Source: Nonomuraea angiospora
GTDB lineage: Bacteria > Actinomycetota > Actinomycetes > Streptosporangiales > Streptosporangiaceae
Assembly (NCBI RefSeq): GCF_014873145.1
Contig: NZ_JADBEK010000001.1
Span: forward strand, 6,138,001 to 6,202,000
Length of the DNA stretch: 64,000 nucleotides
Direction of reading: 5' to 3'
The notes beneath the pieces are model-generated. The model ran no database searches. It saw only the letters and a program-made list of their open reading frames with translations, and was not told the origin of the DNA. Positions 44,624 to 53,156 of the stretch are shown here, in pieces (the stretch's first letter is position 1; each line of letters starts with the position of its first letter). The translations under genes were made by a program, and so were the position numbers.

Positions 44624-45712
44624 ATGCGCGCCGCGATCCTGCACGCCGTAGGCAACGACAAGCTGGACATCCGCGACGACGTCACCCTGGCCCCCGTCGG
44701 GCCCGCGGACGTACGCGTACGGATCAGGGCGACGGGCGTCTGCCACTCGGACCTGTCGGCCATGACCGGCGTACTGCCGCAGCCCGTGCCGCTGGTGCTC
44801 GGGCACGAGGGCGCGGGCGAGGTGGTCGAGGTGGGCGAGCACGTCACCTCGCTCAAGCCGGGCGACCACGTGGTCATCAACTGGCGTCCCGGCTGCCAGG
44901 AGTGCGACCTGTGCCTGGGCGGCCAGCCGTACCTGTGCATCAAGTACGTGGTCGAGGCGTTCAGCAAGGGCAACTTCCGGTTCGGCGGCGACTCGGCGAC
45001 GGCGTACGGGATGGCCGGCTGCGGCACCTGGGCCGAGGAGATCGTCGTGCCGTGGCAGGGCGCGATCAAGATCGACGAAGACGTGTCGTGGGAGGCGGCG
45101 GCCCTGATCGGCTGCGGCATCACGACCGGCGTGGGCGCCGCGATCAACACCGCGAAGGTCCGCCCCGGCTCCACGGTCGCGGTGATCGGCTGCGGCGGCG
45201 TCGGCCTGTCGGTCATCCAGGGCGCCCGCCTCTCCGGCGCCCGCACGATCCTCGCGGTCGACCCCCTGGAGTCCAAGCACGAGCTGGCCAAGAAGGTCGG
45301 CGCCACGCACGCCGTCACCCCCGAGCAGGTCCCCGACGCCCTGAACGAGCTCACCGCCGGCGCCGGCTTCGACTACGGCTTCGAGGTGGTCGGCAAGGCG
45401 GCCACCATCCAGAGCGCCTGGCAGATCACCCGGCAGGGCGGCGACGTCGTCGTGGTCGGGGCGGGCGCGGTGGACGACATGGTGTCGATCTCGGCGTTCA
45501 GCCTGCTGTTCGAGGGCAAGAACCTGCTGTCCAGCCTGTACGGGGAGGCGGACGTGCGCCACGCCTTCCCCTACTTCGCCAAGCTCCACAAGGCCGGCAA
45601 GCTGGACCTGGAGTCGATGATCAGCGCCCGCATCCGCCTGTCGGACCTGAACGACGCGGTGGCCGCGCTGCGGGGCGGCGAGGTCCTCCGCCAGATCGTC
45701 GTCATGGACTGA
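44624..45712 (+). CDS. Zinc-dependent alcohol dehydrogenase (class III/NDMA-dependent type)
   Basis: A 362-residue MDR dehydrogenase starting ATG after GGAGGAGG. Catalytic zinc ligands lie in TGVCHSD and GHEGAGEV and the third in LIGCGITTG. The structural zinc loop CQECDLCLGGQPYLC has four cysteines, and VIGCGGVGLSVIQGARL binds NAD. It likely oxidises a primary alcohol to aldehyde. In the context of a KstR-like operator, ferredoxin and P450, the C26 alcohol of the sterol tail is the probable substrate. Inactive or other alcohol roles cannot be ruled out. Confidence 0.87.
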   Translation: MRAAILHAVGNDKLDIRDDVTLAPVGPADVRVRIRATGVCHSDLSAMTGVLPQPVPLVLGHEGAGEVVEVGEHVTSLKPGDHVVINWRPGCQECDLCLGGQPYLCIKYVVEAFSKGNFRFGGDSATAYGMAGCGTWAEEIVVPWQGAIKIDEDVSWEAAALIGCGITTGVGAAINTAKVRPGSTVAVIGCGGVGLSVIQGARLSGARTILAVDPLESKHELAKKVGATHAVTPEQVPDALNELTAGAGFDYGFEVVGKAATIQSAWQITRQGGDVVVVGAGAVDDMVSISAFSLLFEGKNLLSSLYGEADVRHAFPYFAKLHKAGKLDLESMISARIRLSDLNDAVAALRGGEVLRQIVVMD

Positions 45713-45726
45713 CCCTGTTGCAAGCG

Positions 45727-45752
45727 GAAGGGGCCGCCGCGGTGGCCCCTTC
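45727..45752. terminator. Bidirectional hairpin terminator
   Basis: GAAGGGGCC and GGCCCCTTC form a 9-bp perfect stem with an eight-base loop between the ADH stop and the convergent TetR stop. Confidence 0.8.
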
Positions 45753-46351
45753 TACCGCGTCGGCGACGGCGCGAGCCAGTGGCGGTTGAGGTCGCGGACG
45801 GCCTCCAGCCAGACCTGCGACCGCTCCCCGGCGGCGATCGCGTCCGCGGCGCTGTGCAGGACGGTGAACAGGAGCGTGGCCGCTATATGCGGGTCGACCT
45901 CGCGGAACGCGCCGTCGTCCATGCCCCGTCGCAGCGCCTTGGCGATGGCGGCGATGATGTCCGGCCCCTCTTCGTCCGCGGACGAAGAGGGGCCGGGCTT
46001 GGAGTGGAAGACCGCGGCGTGCAGCCCGCCGGGCCGGGCGATGACCCCGATGGCCGCCGCGCATTCGGCGTCGAGGGTGGCCCACCAGTCGATCGGCTCG
46101 GTGGACTCGGCGAGCCGGTGGAAGCGGTCCACGTAGTCCCGTAGCACGCGGTCCCGTACCGCGGCGACCATCTCCTCCCAGGAGGAGAAGTAGACGTAGA
46201 AGGTGCCCTTGGCGGCGTCGGCTTCGGCGGTGACGGCTTGGACCCAGTTGGTCACGTCCTGCCCGGAGTCCAGGAGCCGGATGGCGGCATCGATGAGTTC
46301 GCCGCGCCTGGCCTCGGGGGAAAGGCGGCGCCGGCTCCTGGAGGTGACCAT
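45752..46351 (-). CDS. TetR-family regulator
   Basis: A 199-residue TetR protein with a basic start (VTSRSRRRLSPEARRGELIDAAIRLLDSG), HTH TAEADAAKGTFYVYFSSWE and a ligand domain ending LEAVRDLNRHWLAPS. It lies between the ADH operon, which converges on it, and a P450 gene on the same strand. The 79-base spacing to the P450 gene's end leaves its own promoter. Target unknown. Confidence 0.87.
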   Translation of the reverse strand: MVTSRSRRRLSPEARRGELIDAAIRLLDSGQDVTNWVQAVTAEADAAKGTFYVYFSSWEEMVAAVRDRVLRDYVDRFHRLAESTEPIDWWATLDAECAAAIGVIARPGGLHAAVFHSKPGPSSSADEEGPDIIAAIAKALRRGMDDGAFREVDPHIAATLLFTVLHSAADAIAAGERSQVWLEAVRDLNRHWLAPSPTR

Positions 46352-46430
46352 CGCATCAGGCTAGCCGACCGTGCGGGCCGCGTCAGAGGCCGTACGAGCC
46401 CGCCCCCTCATCATGGGAAATGAGTCGTGG

Positions 46431-47687
46431 TCACCGCGTCACCCCCGCGTGGGAGACGAGAAGCTCACTGACACCCCGCAGGTTGATGTGCTCCCGGTAC
46501 GGGGGCGGGTCGGCCACCAGCTCGGGCCCCCGGACACGCCGGGCGAACGCGGCCAGCGCCACCCGGCCTTCGAGCCGGGCCAGCGGCGAGCCGAGGCAGA
46601 AGTGCGGGCCGAAGCCGAATCCCAGATGCCGCACCTGCTCCCGGGACGGGTCGAACCGGTCCGGGTCCGGGTTCGCCTCCGGGTCCCGGTGAGCCGCGGC
46701 CAGCAGCAGGATGACCAGGCTGCCCGCGGGCACCTTCGCCTTCCCGACGCTCATGTCCTCCTTGGCGACCCGGGCGGTGAGCTGGACGGGCGGGTCGTAG
46801 CGCAGGGTCTCCTCGACGACCGCGGACGCCGTACCGGGGTCGGCGCGCAGGGCGGCGAGGTGGCCGGGGTGCCGCAGCAGGGCGAGCACGCCGTTGGCGA
46901 TCAGGTTGACCGTCGTCTCGTGCCCCGCCACCAGCAGCAGCACGATCGTGGAGACCAGCTCGTCATGGCTGAGCACGTCCCCGCCTTCCTGCGCGGCGAG
47001 CAGTTCGGAGATCAGGTCGTCCCGGCGCGGGCTCCGGCGCCGTTCGGCGACGAGGTCATTGACGTACCGATGCATGTCGACCATGCCACCCGCCCACTCC
47101 TCGTTCCCGTCGCCAGGATTGGAGAACCCGTCGAGCAGCCGGGTGAGCTGCGCGGTCCACCGGTGGAACAACCGCTCGTCGGCCTGCGGCACCCCGAGCA
47201 TCCGGCAGATGACCGTCACCGGCAGCGAGTAGGCGAGGCCGGACATCACGTCGAACGTCTCCCCGTCGGCCGCGCGGTCGAGGCACTCGTCGACCAGCCG
47301 CGTGACCGAGTCCTCCATGCGAGCGACGGTACGGGCGGTGAACGCGCTGCTGACCAGGCGCCGCAGCCGGGTGTGGTCCGGTGGGTCCAGGGAGAGGAAC
47401 CATGGCCGCCGGACCGAGGCGGGAGCGTCCTGAGGGTACGGGTCGGCCGCCCCATCGGGCTGGAAGAACCGCCACCGCTCGGCACTGAGCCGCGGGTCGC
47501 GCAGCAGCGTCTCGCAGTCGTGGTAGCCCGTCACCACCAGCGAGGACATCTCCTCGATCCATAACGGGCCGCGGGCGCGGAACTCGGCGTAGATCGGGTA
47601 CGGGTCGGGCCTCGACGCGTGCTCGAGAAGCTTGCCGACCAGGTGGAAACCGGACATCTCGCTGTTGGTTGCATGGGACACCTGCAC
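46431..47687 (-). CDS. Cytochrome P450 (CYP107-like)
   Basis: A 418-residue P450: I-helix LLLVAGHETTVNLI, ExxR helix VVEETLRYDPPVQLTAR, haem loop LGFGFGPHFCLGSPLARLEGR. The GHETT/FGFGPHFC pair is typical of actinomycete CYP107/CYP105-type biosynthetic or xenobiotic P450s and is unlike the CYP125 pattern of the other P450 here. Twin TGACCT-type palindromes stand just upstream. No ferredoxin or reductase gene is adjacent. Confidence 0.88.
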   Translation of the reverse strand: MQVSHATNSEMSGFHLVGKLLEHASRPDPYPIYAEFRARGPLWIEEMSSLVVTGYHDCETLLRDPRLSAERWRFFQPDGAADPYPQDAPASVRRPWFLSLDPPDHTRLRRLVSSAFTARTVARMEDSVTRLVDECLDRAADGETFDVMSGLAYSLPVTVICRMLGVPQADERLFHRWTAQLTRLLDGFSNPGDGNEEWAGGMVDMHRYVNDLVAERRRSPRRDDLISELLAAQEGGDVLSHDELVSTIVLLLVAGHETTVNLIANGVLALLRHPGHLAALRADPGTASAVVEETLRYDPPVQLTARVAKEDMSVGKAKVPAGSLVILLLAAAHRDPEANPDPDRFDPSREQVRHLGFGFGPHFCLGSPLARLEGRVALAAFARRVRGPELVADPPPYREHINLRGVSELLVSHAGVTR

Positions 47688-47700
47688 TCCTCCTGATTAT

Positions 47701-47734
47701 TGACCTAAGGTCATTAATAAATGACCCGAGGTCA
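47701..47734. promoter_or_regulatory. Two TGACC-n3-GGTCA operators, 21 bases apart
   Basis: TGACCTAAGGTCA (47701-47713) and TGACCCGAGGTCA (47722-47734) are 13-bp palindromes whose centres are 21 bases apart, two turns of the helix. They sit between the P450 start and the small frame at 47737, ready for a cooperative dimeric repressor (TetR- or MarR-like) whose gene is not next door. Confidence 0.7.
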
Positions 47735-47736
47735 AT

Positions 47737-47832
47737 ATGTCAACGGCGTACTTCACCACCGAGAGCGACCTCGTCCTCCTCGGCAGCGACATCAAGACGC
47801 GTGATGTCGTGGCCGGAGCGACCGCCCCTTGA
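47737..47832 (+). CDS. 31-codon open frame behind the twin operator
   Basis: ATG two bases after the second palindrome opens MSTAYFTTESDLVLLGSDIK and runs 31 codons to TGA. I do not recognise it. Codon use is actinomycete-like. It may be the surviving start of a truncated gene once controlled by the operators, or a small peptide. No Shine-Dalgarno sequence is visible because the operator occupies its position; a leaderless message would be needed. Confidence 0.35.
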   Translation: MSTAYFTTESDLVLLGSDIKTRDVVAGATAP

Positions 47833-48120
47833 CCTCATACGGGAGCCCTGGTCTCGCGCCGGGCGCCCAGCCTGCACCGGCACCATCACCCGGCCCTGGG
47901 TCGAGGAGCGCGGGCGGCCGAGCGGCGCTGACGGGCCTCAGTGCGACGGTGGGCTTACGCGACTCACGCCAAGCCCACCGCAAAAGCTCTCTACTCGGGC
48001 GCGCCCTGGGGAGTCGGCCTTCTCAAGAAGATCAGCCTCTCCCCTTGAACGGCGACCCCGATTGTCGGAGCCGCCTGCTAGTTCTGGTGGTCGGGCACCT
48101 CGACCTGCGGGAGAGCATCC
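47833..48120. other. Gap before the macro-domain gene, nothing recognised
   Basis: 288 bases with no family resemblance in any frame. I looked specifically for a DarT-type toxin or its remnant upstream of the macro-domain gene and could not find one. Confidence 0.5.
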
Positions 48121-48564
48121 TTGATCACGGAAACCACCGGCGACCTGCTCCAAGACGACGCGCAAGCCCTCGTCAACGCGGTCAACACCGTGGGGGTGAT
48201 GGGCAAGGGGATCGCCCTGGAGTTCAAGCGGGCGTTCCCTGAGGTGTTCGCCGCCTACGCGCAGGCGTGCGCCGACGGCCGCATGCGCATCGGGCACGTC
48301 CTCCCCGTACGGCTCGGCGACGGCGATCGGTGGGTGCTCAACTTCCCGACCAAACGCCACTGGCGCCAGAAGTCCAGGATGCCGGATATCGCCTCAGGGC
48401 TGGACGACTTGGCGCGGCTGCTGGTCGAGCTGCGCCTCGGCAGCGTCGCGATCCCGCCCCTGGGATGTGGGCACGGCGGGCTCGCCTGGCCGGAGGTGCG
48501 CACGCTCATCCGGGAGAAGCTGGGCGATCTGGACCTCGACATCCGGCTGTACAGCCCCGATTGA
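48121..48564 (+). CDS. Macro-domain ADP-ribose-binding protein (DarG macro-like)
   Basis: A 147-residue protein consisting of one macro domain: TGDLLQDDAQALVNAVNTVG, MGKGIALEFKRAFP, LNFPTKRHWRQKSRM and IPPLGCGHGGLAWPEV. The KRHWR stretch and the Lys in GKGIALEFK are typical of the DarG macro domain, which removes ADP-ribose from thymidine in DNA. It starts TTG. The full DarG has a second, toxin-binding half that is absent here, and no DarT gene is visible, so it is an orphan hydrolase or a remnant antitoxin. Confidence 0.82.
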   Translation: MITETTGDLLQDDAQALVNAVNTVGVMGKGIALEFKRAFPEVFAAYAQACADGRMRIGHVLPVRLGDGDRWVLNFPTKRHWRQKSRMPDIASGLDDLARLLVELRLGSVAIPPLGCGHGGLAWPEVRTLIREKLGDLDLDIRLYSPD

Positions 48565-48922
48565 GGGTCGAGCGGCCGCTATTCGCGGTGAAAGGATAAG
48601 CGGCCTACCGCATGGCATCTGGTGTCGGCGCGACCAGAGGTGGAGGCGCTTCCTCTAAGTGCAAGCCCGTCGTCTCTTCAATGGCCGTGCGCTTCGACGA
48701 GCAGGCATAAGGACGACTTCGCCATCGGCCAGCACCGGGGTGCGCGAGGGGCGGGAGCCCCTCGCCTCGGGGTGGGCTCCAGCAGGCCAAGCCGGTAACC
48801 AGGCAACGGGTGGGCGGCGGCGAGCGGGGGTTTCGGGGGTCGAAGGGGGGCGTGAGCCCCCCTGGGAGGCGCTGTCTGGAATCCCGAGGCGCGCAGCGCC
48901 CCCCTCGTGAAAGGCCTTGCTG
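48565..48922. repeat. Noncoding stretch with third copy of the dispersed repeat and two strong hairpins
   Basis: Copy C (48768-48817) of the repeat seen at 3418-3611 carries GGTGGGCTCCAGCAGGCC and GGTAACCAGGCAACGGGTGG. It is flanked by hairpins GAGGGGC-GGGA-GCCCCTC (48746-48763) and GGGGGGC-GTGA-GCCCCCC (48845-48862). These separate the macro-domain gene from the convergent isomerase gene and probably terminate both. Confidence 0.7.
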
Positions 48923-49924
48923 TTACGTCGTGGAGAAGGCGGCGTCGAAGGCGGTGGCCGGTGGGGTGATGGAGTTGAGCTTGCGGATGTAGGCGAGCGC
49001 CTCCTTGGCCCCATCCAGCCGGTCCATCCCCGCGTCCTCCCACTCGATCGAAATGGGCCCTTCGTACCCGATCGAGTTCAGCGCCCGGAAGCAGTCCTCC
49101 CAGGGCACGTCGCCCCGCCCCGTCGAGACGAAGTCCCAGCCACGGCGCATGTCGGCCCACGCCAGGTGCGAGGACAGGCGGCCCTTGCGGCCGTCGCCCA
49201 CGCGCATGCGCGTGTCCTTGCAGTCGACGTGGTAGATCCGGTCCTTGAAGTCCAGGATGAACCCGACCGGGTCCAGGTCCTGCCAGACCATGTGGGACGG
49301 GTCCCAGTTCAGGCCGAAGGCGGGGCGGTGGCCGATCGCCTCCAGGGTGCGCACGGTGGTGTAGTAGTCGTACGCGATCTCGCTCGGGTGGACCTCGTGC
49401 GCGAAGCGCACCCCGACCTCGTCGAAGACGTCGAGGATCGGGTTCCAGCGGTCGGCGAAGTCCTGGTATCCGGCGTCCACCATCGACGCCGGCACCGGCG
49501 GGAACATGGCGACCGTGTGCCAGATCGACGACCCGGTGAAGCCGACCACCGTGTCCACGCCCAGCAGGGCGGCCGCGCGGGCCGTGTTCTTCATGTCCTC
49601 CGCCGCCGCCTGGCGCACCGACTCGGGGTCGCCGGAGCCCCAGATCCGGGCGGGGAGGATGGACTTGTGGCGCTCGTCGATGAGGTCGCACACCGCCTGG
49701 CCGACGAGGTGGTTGGAGATGGTCCAGACCTTGAGGCCGTGCTTTTCGAGCTGGGCGTGCTTCTGCTCCACGTACGACGGGTCCGCCACGGCCTGGGCCA
49801 CGTCGAAGTGGTCGCCCGAGCAGGCGATCTCCAGGCCGTCGTAACCCCATTCGGCGGCCAGCCTGCACACCTCCTCGAACGGCAGGTCGGCCCACTGCCC
49901 CGTGAACAGGGTGACAGGTCGCAT
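48923..49924 (-). CDS. Sugar phosphate isomerase/epimerase (AP-endonuclease-2-like TIM barrel)
   Basis: A 333-residue TIM-barrel protein: [67 protein letters not shown] and [13 protein letters not shown]. The Glu-Asp-His-Glu metal ligands of inosose dehydratase/xylose-isomerase-like enzymes are visible. Partnered with a Gfo/Idh oxidoreductase three bases upstream, it likely acts on the keto-sugar or inosose produced by that enzyme. Exact substrate unknown. Confidence 0.85.
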   Translation of the reverse strand: MRPVTLFTGQWADLPFEEVCRLAAEWGYDGLEIACSGDHFDVAQAVADPSYVEQKHAQLEKHGLKVWTISNHLVGQAVCDLIDERHKSILPARIWGSGDPESVRQAAAEDMKNTARAAALLGVDTVVGFTGSSIWHTVAMFPPVPASMVDAGYQDFADRWNPILDVFDEVGVRFAHEVHPSEIAYDYYTTVRTLEAIGHRPAFGLNWDPSHMVWQDLDPVGFILDFKDRIYHVDCKDTRMRVGDGRKGRLSSHLAWADMRRGWDFVSTGRGDVPWEDCFRALNSIGYEGPISIEWEDAGMDRLDGAKEALAYIRKLNSITPPATAFDAAFSTT

Positions 49925-49927
49925 GTG

Positions 49928-51085
49928 TCAGTCCTCCACGTTCATGTAGCGGCTGCCCTCAGCCGCGCTGCGCTCGACCGCCTCCAGCACCCGCTGCACC
50001 CGCAGCCCGTCGGCGAACGACGGCGAGGGGTCGGCTCCGGTGGCGATCGCCGCAAGGAAGTCGTTGATCTCGTGGGTGAAGGTGTGCTCGTAGCCGAGCC
50101 CGTGCCCGGGCGGCCACCAGGCGCCCACGTAGGGGTGGTCGGGCTCGGTGACCAGGATCCGCTCGAAACCGCCGCCTCCGGAGCTGAACCACAGCTCGTT
50201 CATGGCCTCGAAGTCGAACGCCAGGCTGCCGAGCGAGCCGTTGATCTCGATGCGCATCGCGTTCTTGCGGCCGAAGGCGAAACGGGTGGCCTCGAACGAG
50301 GCCAGCCCTCCGCCCGAGAGCCGGCCGATGAACAGGGCCGCGTCGTCCACGGTCACCGGGCCCATGTCACCGGTGCCGGTGGCCGCCAGGCCCGCGGAGG
50401 CCGCGGCGACGGGGCGTTCCTTGATGAACGTCTCCGTCAGCGCGGAGACGCCCACCAGCTGCTGCCCGGTGATGAACTGGGCCGCGTCCACGATGTGCGA
50501 GCCGATGTCGCCCAGCGCGCCCGCGCCCGCCTTGTCCTTCTGCAGCCGCCAGACCAGCGGGAACTCCGGGTCGACGATCCAGTCCTGCAGGTACGCGGCG
50601 CGTACGTGCCTGACCTCGCCGATCCGTCCCTCCTCGACGTACCGGCGGGCCAGCGCGATCGCGGGCACCCGCCGGTAGTTGAAGGCCACCATGCTCTTGA
50701 CCGAGGACGGCGCCGCCTGCGCGGCCCGGACCATGGCCTCGGCCTCTTCGACGGTGTTGGCCAGCGGCTTCTCGCAGAGCACGTGCTTGCCCGCCTGCAG
50801 CGCGGCGATGGCGATCTCGGCGTGCGAGTCACCGGGCGTGCAGATGTCGACGATCTGCACGTCGTCGCGCTTGATCAGCTCCCTCCAGTCCGTCTCGACG
50901 TCGGCCCAGCCGAGCTGTGCGGCGGCCGCCTCGGTGCTCTCCTTCGACCTGCCGCCGAGCACCGCCATGCGAGGCACCAAAGGCAGGTCGAAGAAGGCCG
51001 AGACGCTGCGCCAGGCCTGGGAGTGAACGCGGCCCATGAAGGCGTAGCCGATCATGCCCACGCCGATGGTGGTCTTGTCTGACAT
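49928..51085 (-). CDS. Gfo/Idh/MocA-family oxidoreductase
   Basis: A 385-residue NAD-dependent dehydrogenase: VGMIGYAFMGRVHSQAW forms the nucleotide-binding loop, VDICTPGDSHAEIAIAALQA and GKHVLCEKPLANTVEEA with the conserved EKP lysine follow, then the alpha/beta substrate domain with DIGSHIVDAAQFITG. It oxidises a sugar or cyclitol hydroxyl. Eleven bases after the sugar-binding protein gene, in the same operon. Confidence 0.88.
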   Translation of the reverse strand: MSDKTTIGVGMIGYAFMGRVHSQAWRSVSAFFDLPLVPRMAVLGGRSKESTEAAAAQLGWADVETDWRELIKRDDVQIVDICTPGDSHAEIAIAALQAGKHVLCEKPLANTVEEAEAMVRAAQAAPSSVKSMVAFNYRRVPAIALARRYVEEGRIGEVRHVRAAYLQDWIVDPEFPLVWRLQKDKAGAGALGDIGSHIVDAAQFITGQQLVGVSALTETFIKERPVAAASAGLAATGTGDMGPVTVDDAALFIGRLSGGGLASFEATRFAFGRKNAMRIEINGSLGSLAFDFEAMNELWFSSGGGGFERILVTEPDHPYVGAWWPPGHGLGYEHTFTHEINDFLAAIATGADPSPSFADGLRVQRVLEAVERSAAEGSRYMNVED

Positions 51086-51096
51086 GCAACCCCCGA

Positions 51097-52143
51097 TCAG
51101 GATTCGAAGCCGAGCGCCAGGTACTTCTCGACGTTGTCCTTGGTAATGGTCTCGGACGCGAGCGTGATGGACTGCGGAACCTGGTTCTCCACCAGATCAC
51201 TCATGCCCTTCCCCTGCGCGATCAGACGCGCGAGTTTGATCGCCGAGGAGGCCATCGTTGGGCTGTAGGTGACCGTGGCCTTCAGCACCGACGTACCCGA
51301 CTGGATCTCCTTCATCGCGTTCAGCGACCCGGCGCCGCCGACCATGATGAACTCGTTCCGGTTCGCCTCCTTGATCGCGGCCAGCACGCCGACGCCCTGG
51401 TCGTCGTCGTGGTTCCAGAGCGCGTCGATCTTCTTGTGCGCCTGGAGCAGCGACGTGGCCACCTGGTTGCCGGTCTCGACGGTGAACTTGGCGTCCTGCT
51501 TGGCCGTGACGCTGAACCCGAACGTCTTCAGCGCGTCGGCGAAGCCCTTGCTGCGGTCCTGCGTCAGCGGCAGCGTGGCGATGCCCTGGATCTCGACGAT
51601 GACGGGGTTGGTGACGCCCTTGTCCTTGAGCTGCTTGCCGATGTACTGCCCGGCCGCGACGCCCATGCCGTAGTTGTCGCCGCCGATCCAGGTCCGGTAG
51701 GCCAGCTTGTCGGGGAAGACGCGGTCGAGGTTGATGACCGGGATCCCGGCCGCGGTGGCCTGCAGCGCGACCTGGTTCAGCTGCTGGCCGTCGTTGGGCA
51801 GGATGACCAGCGCGCTCACCTTGGCCGCGATGAGCGACTCGACCGCGGAGATCTGCTGGTTGATGTCGTTCGTCGGCTCGACGGGCTTGAAGTCGACGTC
51901 GGAGTACTGCTTCGCGGCGCTCTCGGCGTTCTTGGCGATGGCCGCGATCCAGCCGTGGTCGGCGGCGGGCGCCGAGAAGCCGATCGTGACCTTGTCGCCC
52001 GGCTGGTCGTTGCCGCTGGCCGCGGGGGCCGGGGCCGAGGCCGCGCTGCTGGGCGCGGCCGCGGGCTCGTTGCTGGTGCAGCCCGTCGCTAAGAGTACGG
52101 CTCCGCCGACGAGGAATCCCCTGCGCGCGACGTTCTCACTCAT
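51097..52143 (-). CDS. Sugar-binding lipoprotein, Tat-type signal
   Basis: A 348-residue Peripla_BP_4 protein. The N-terminus ENVARRGFLVGGAVLLATGC combines a twin arginine with a lipobox (Cys22), so it is probably exported folded by Tat and lipid-anchored; a Ser/Ala/Pro linker follows. TIGFSAPAADHGWIAAIAKN, LVILPNDGQQLNQVALQATA and IPVINLDRVFPD are typical ribose-class features. Start ATG overlaps the permease stop. Confidence 0.88.
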   Translation of the reverse strand: MSENVARRGFLVGGAVLLATGCTSNEPAAAPSSAASAPAPAASGNDQPGDKVTIGFSAPAADHGWIAAIAKNAESAAKQYSDVDFKPVEPTNDINQQISAVESLIAAKVSALVILPNDGQQLNQVALQATAAGIPVINLDRVFPDKLAYRTWIGGDNYGMGVAAGQYIGKQLKDKGVTNPVIVEIQGIATLPLTQDRSKGFADALKTFGFSVTAKQDAKFTVETGNQVATSLLQAHKKIDALWNHDDDQGVGVLAAIKEANRNEFIMVGGAGSLNAMKEIQSGTSVLKATVTYSPTMASSAIKLARLIAQGKGMSDLVENQVPQSITLASETITKDNVEKYLALGFES

Positions 52144-53156
52144 GGTGCTCTCTCCTTCAAGTTCCGCCGCTGGAGAAGGACCGCGACGACGATGATCAGG
52201 CCCTTGGCGATCAGCTGGTCGCTGGTGTTGAGCCCGTTGAGAATGAAAAGGTTGGTGATGAGGGTGAAGATCAGCAGACCCAGGATCGAGCCCACGATCG
52301 TGCCCCGGCCCCCGGTGAGCAGCGTGCCGCCGATGATCACGGCGGCGATGGCGTCGAGCTCGTACAGGTCGCCGTGGGTGGACGAGCCCGTCGTCGTACG
52401 CGCCATGATGAGGATCGCGGCGATGCCGCAGCAGAGCCCCGACAGGGCGTAGAGCAGCATCGTGTGCCTGCGCACGTCGATCCCGGCGAGCCTGGCCGCC
52501 TCGGGGTTGCCCCCGACCGCGTACGTCCGCCGGCCGAACGTCGTGCGGTTGAGCACGATCCACCCGAGCACCACGACCAGGGCGAAGATGTAGACCAGCA
52601 GCGGGATGCCGAGCAGGCGCGTGGTCGACAGGTCCACGATGGCGGAGTTCTCGGACTGGATGAGCTGCGTCTTGCGGTCGGACATGCGCTGCGCCAGCCC
52701 TCGGGCGGCGACGAGCATGGCCAGCGTCGCGATGAACGGCACCAGTCGCCCGTAGGCGATGAGTAACCCGTTGACCAGCCCCGCCCCGGTGCCGACGAGG
52801 ATGGCGCAGATCGCCATCACCACCGGCCCGTACGACTGCGTGGCCAGCGTCGTGGCCCAGACCGAGGCCAGCGCCATGACCGCGCCGACCGACAGGTCGA
52901 TGCCACCACCGATGATCACGAACGTGGCCCCGACCGTGATCACGCCGATCGTGGCGGCCAGGGAGAGGATGCTGACGAGGTTGGAGGCGGTGGCGAAGTT
53001 CTCGGGCACGGTGACGAGGCCGACGACGATCAGCAGCGCCAGGGCCGCCAGCAGCCCAAGATGTCGCATTTCTCCGAAACTGGCGCGGAAGCCGCCCGGC
53101 GGCGAGGGCGCCCCCGCTCCCGCGAGCGGCCGGTCCGTTGTGGGCTCGCTCATCAC
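52140..53156 (-). CDS. Sugar ABC transporter permease (RbsC type)
   Basis: A 338-residue BPD_transp_2 membrane protein with about ten hydrophobic segments; GGGIDLSVGAVMALASVWAT and YAVGGNPEAARLAGIDVRRH are the family's signature loops. A cytoplasmic Pro/Gly-rich N-terminal tail precedes the first segment. Four-base overlaps with the genes on both sides. Confidence 0.9.
   Translation of the reverse strand: MMSEPTTDRPLAGAGAPSPPGGFRASFGEMRHLGLLAALALLIVVGLVTVPENFATASNLVSILSLAATIGVITVGATFVIIGGGIDLSVGAVMALASVWATTLATQSYGPVVMAICAILVGTGAGLVNGLLIAYGRLVPFIATLAMLVAARGLAQRMSDRKTQLIQSENSAIVDLSTTRLLGIPLLVYIFALVVVLGWIVLNRTTFGRRTYAVGGNPEAARLAGIDVRRHTMLLYALSGLCCGIAAILIMARTTTGSSTHGDLYELDAIAAVIIGGTLLTGGRGTIVGSILGLLIFTLITNLFILNGLNTSDQLIAKGLIIVVAVLLQRRNLKERAP

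Noticed and set aside
47833..48120. Possible darT toxin upstream of the macro-domain gene
   Set aside because: No frame shows the ADP-ribosyltransferase motifs; one frame ending near 48120 resembles nothing.
48917..51082. A 721-codon plus-strand frame
   Set aside because: Antisense to the isomerase and Gfo/Idh genes, whose motifs are clear; the translation is an artefact of high GC.
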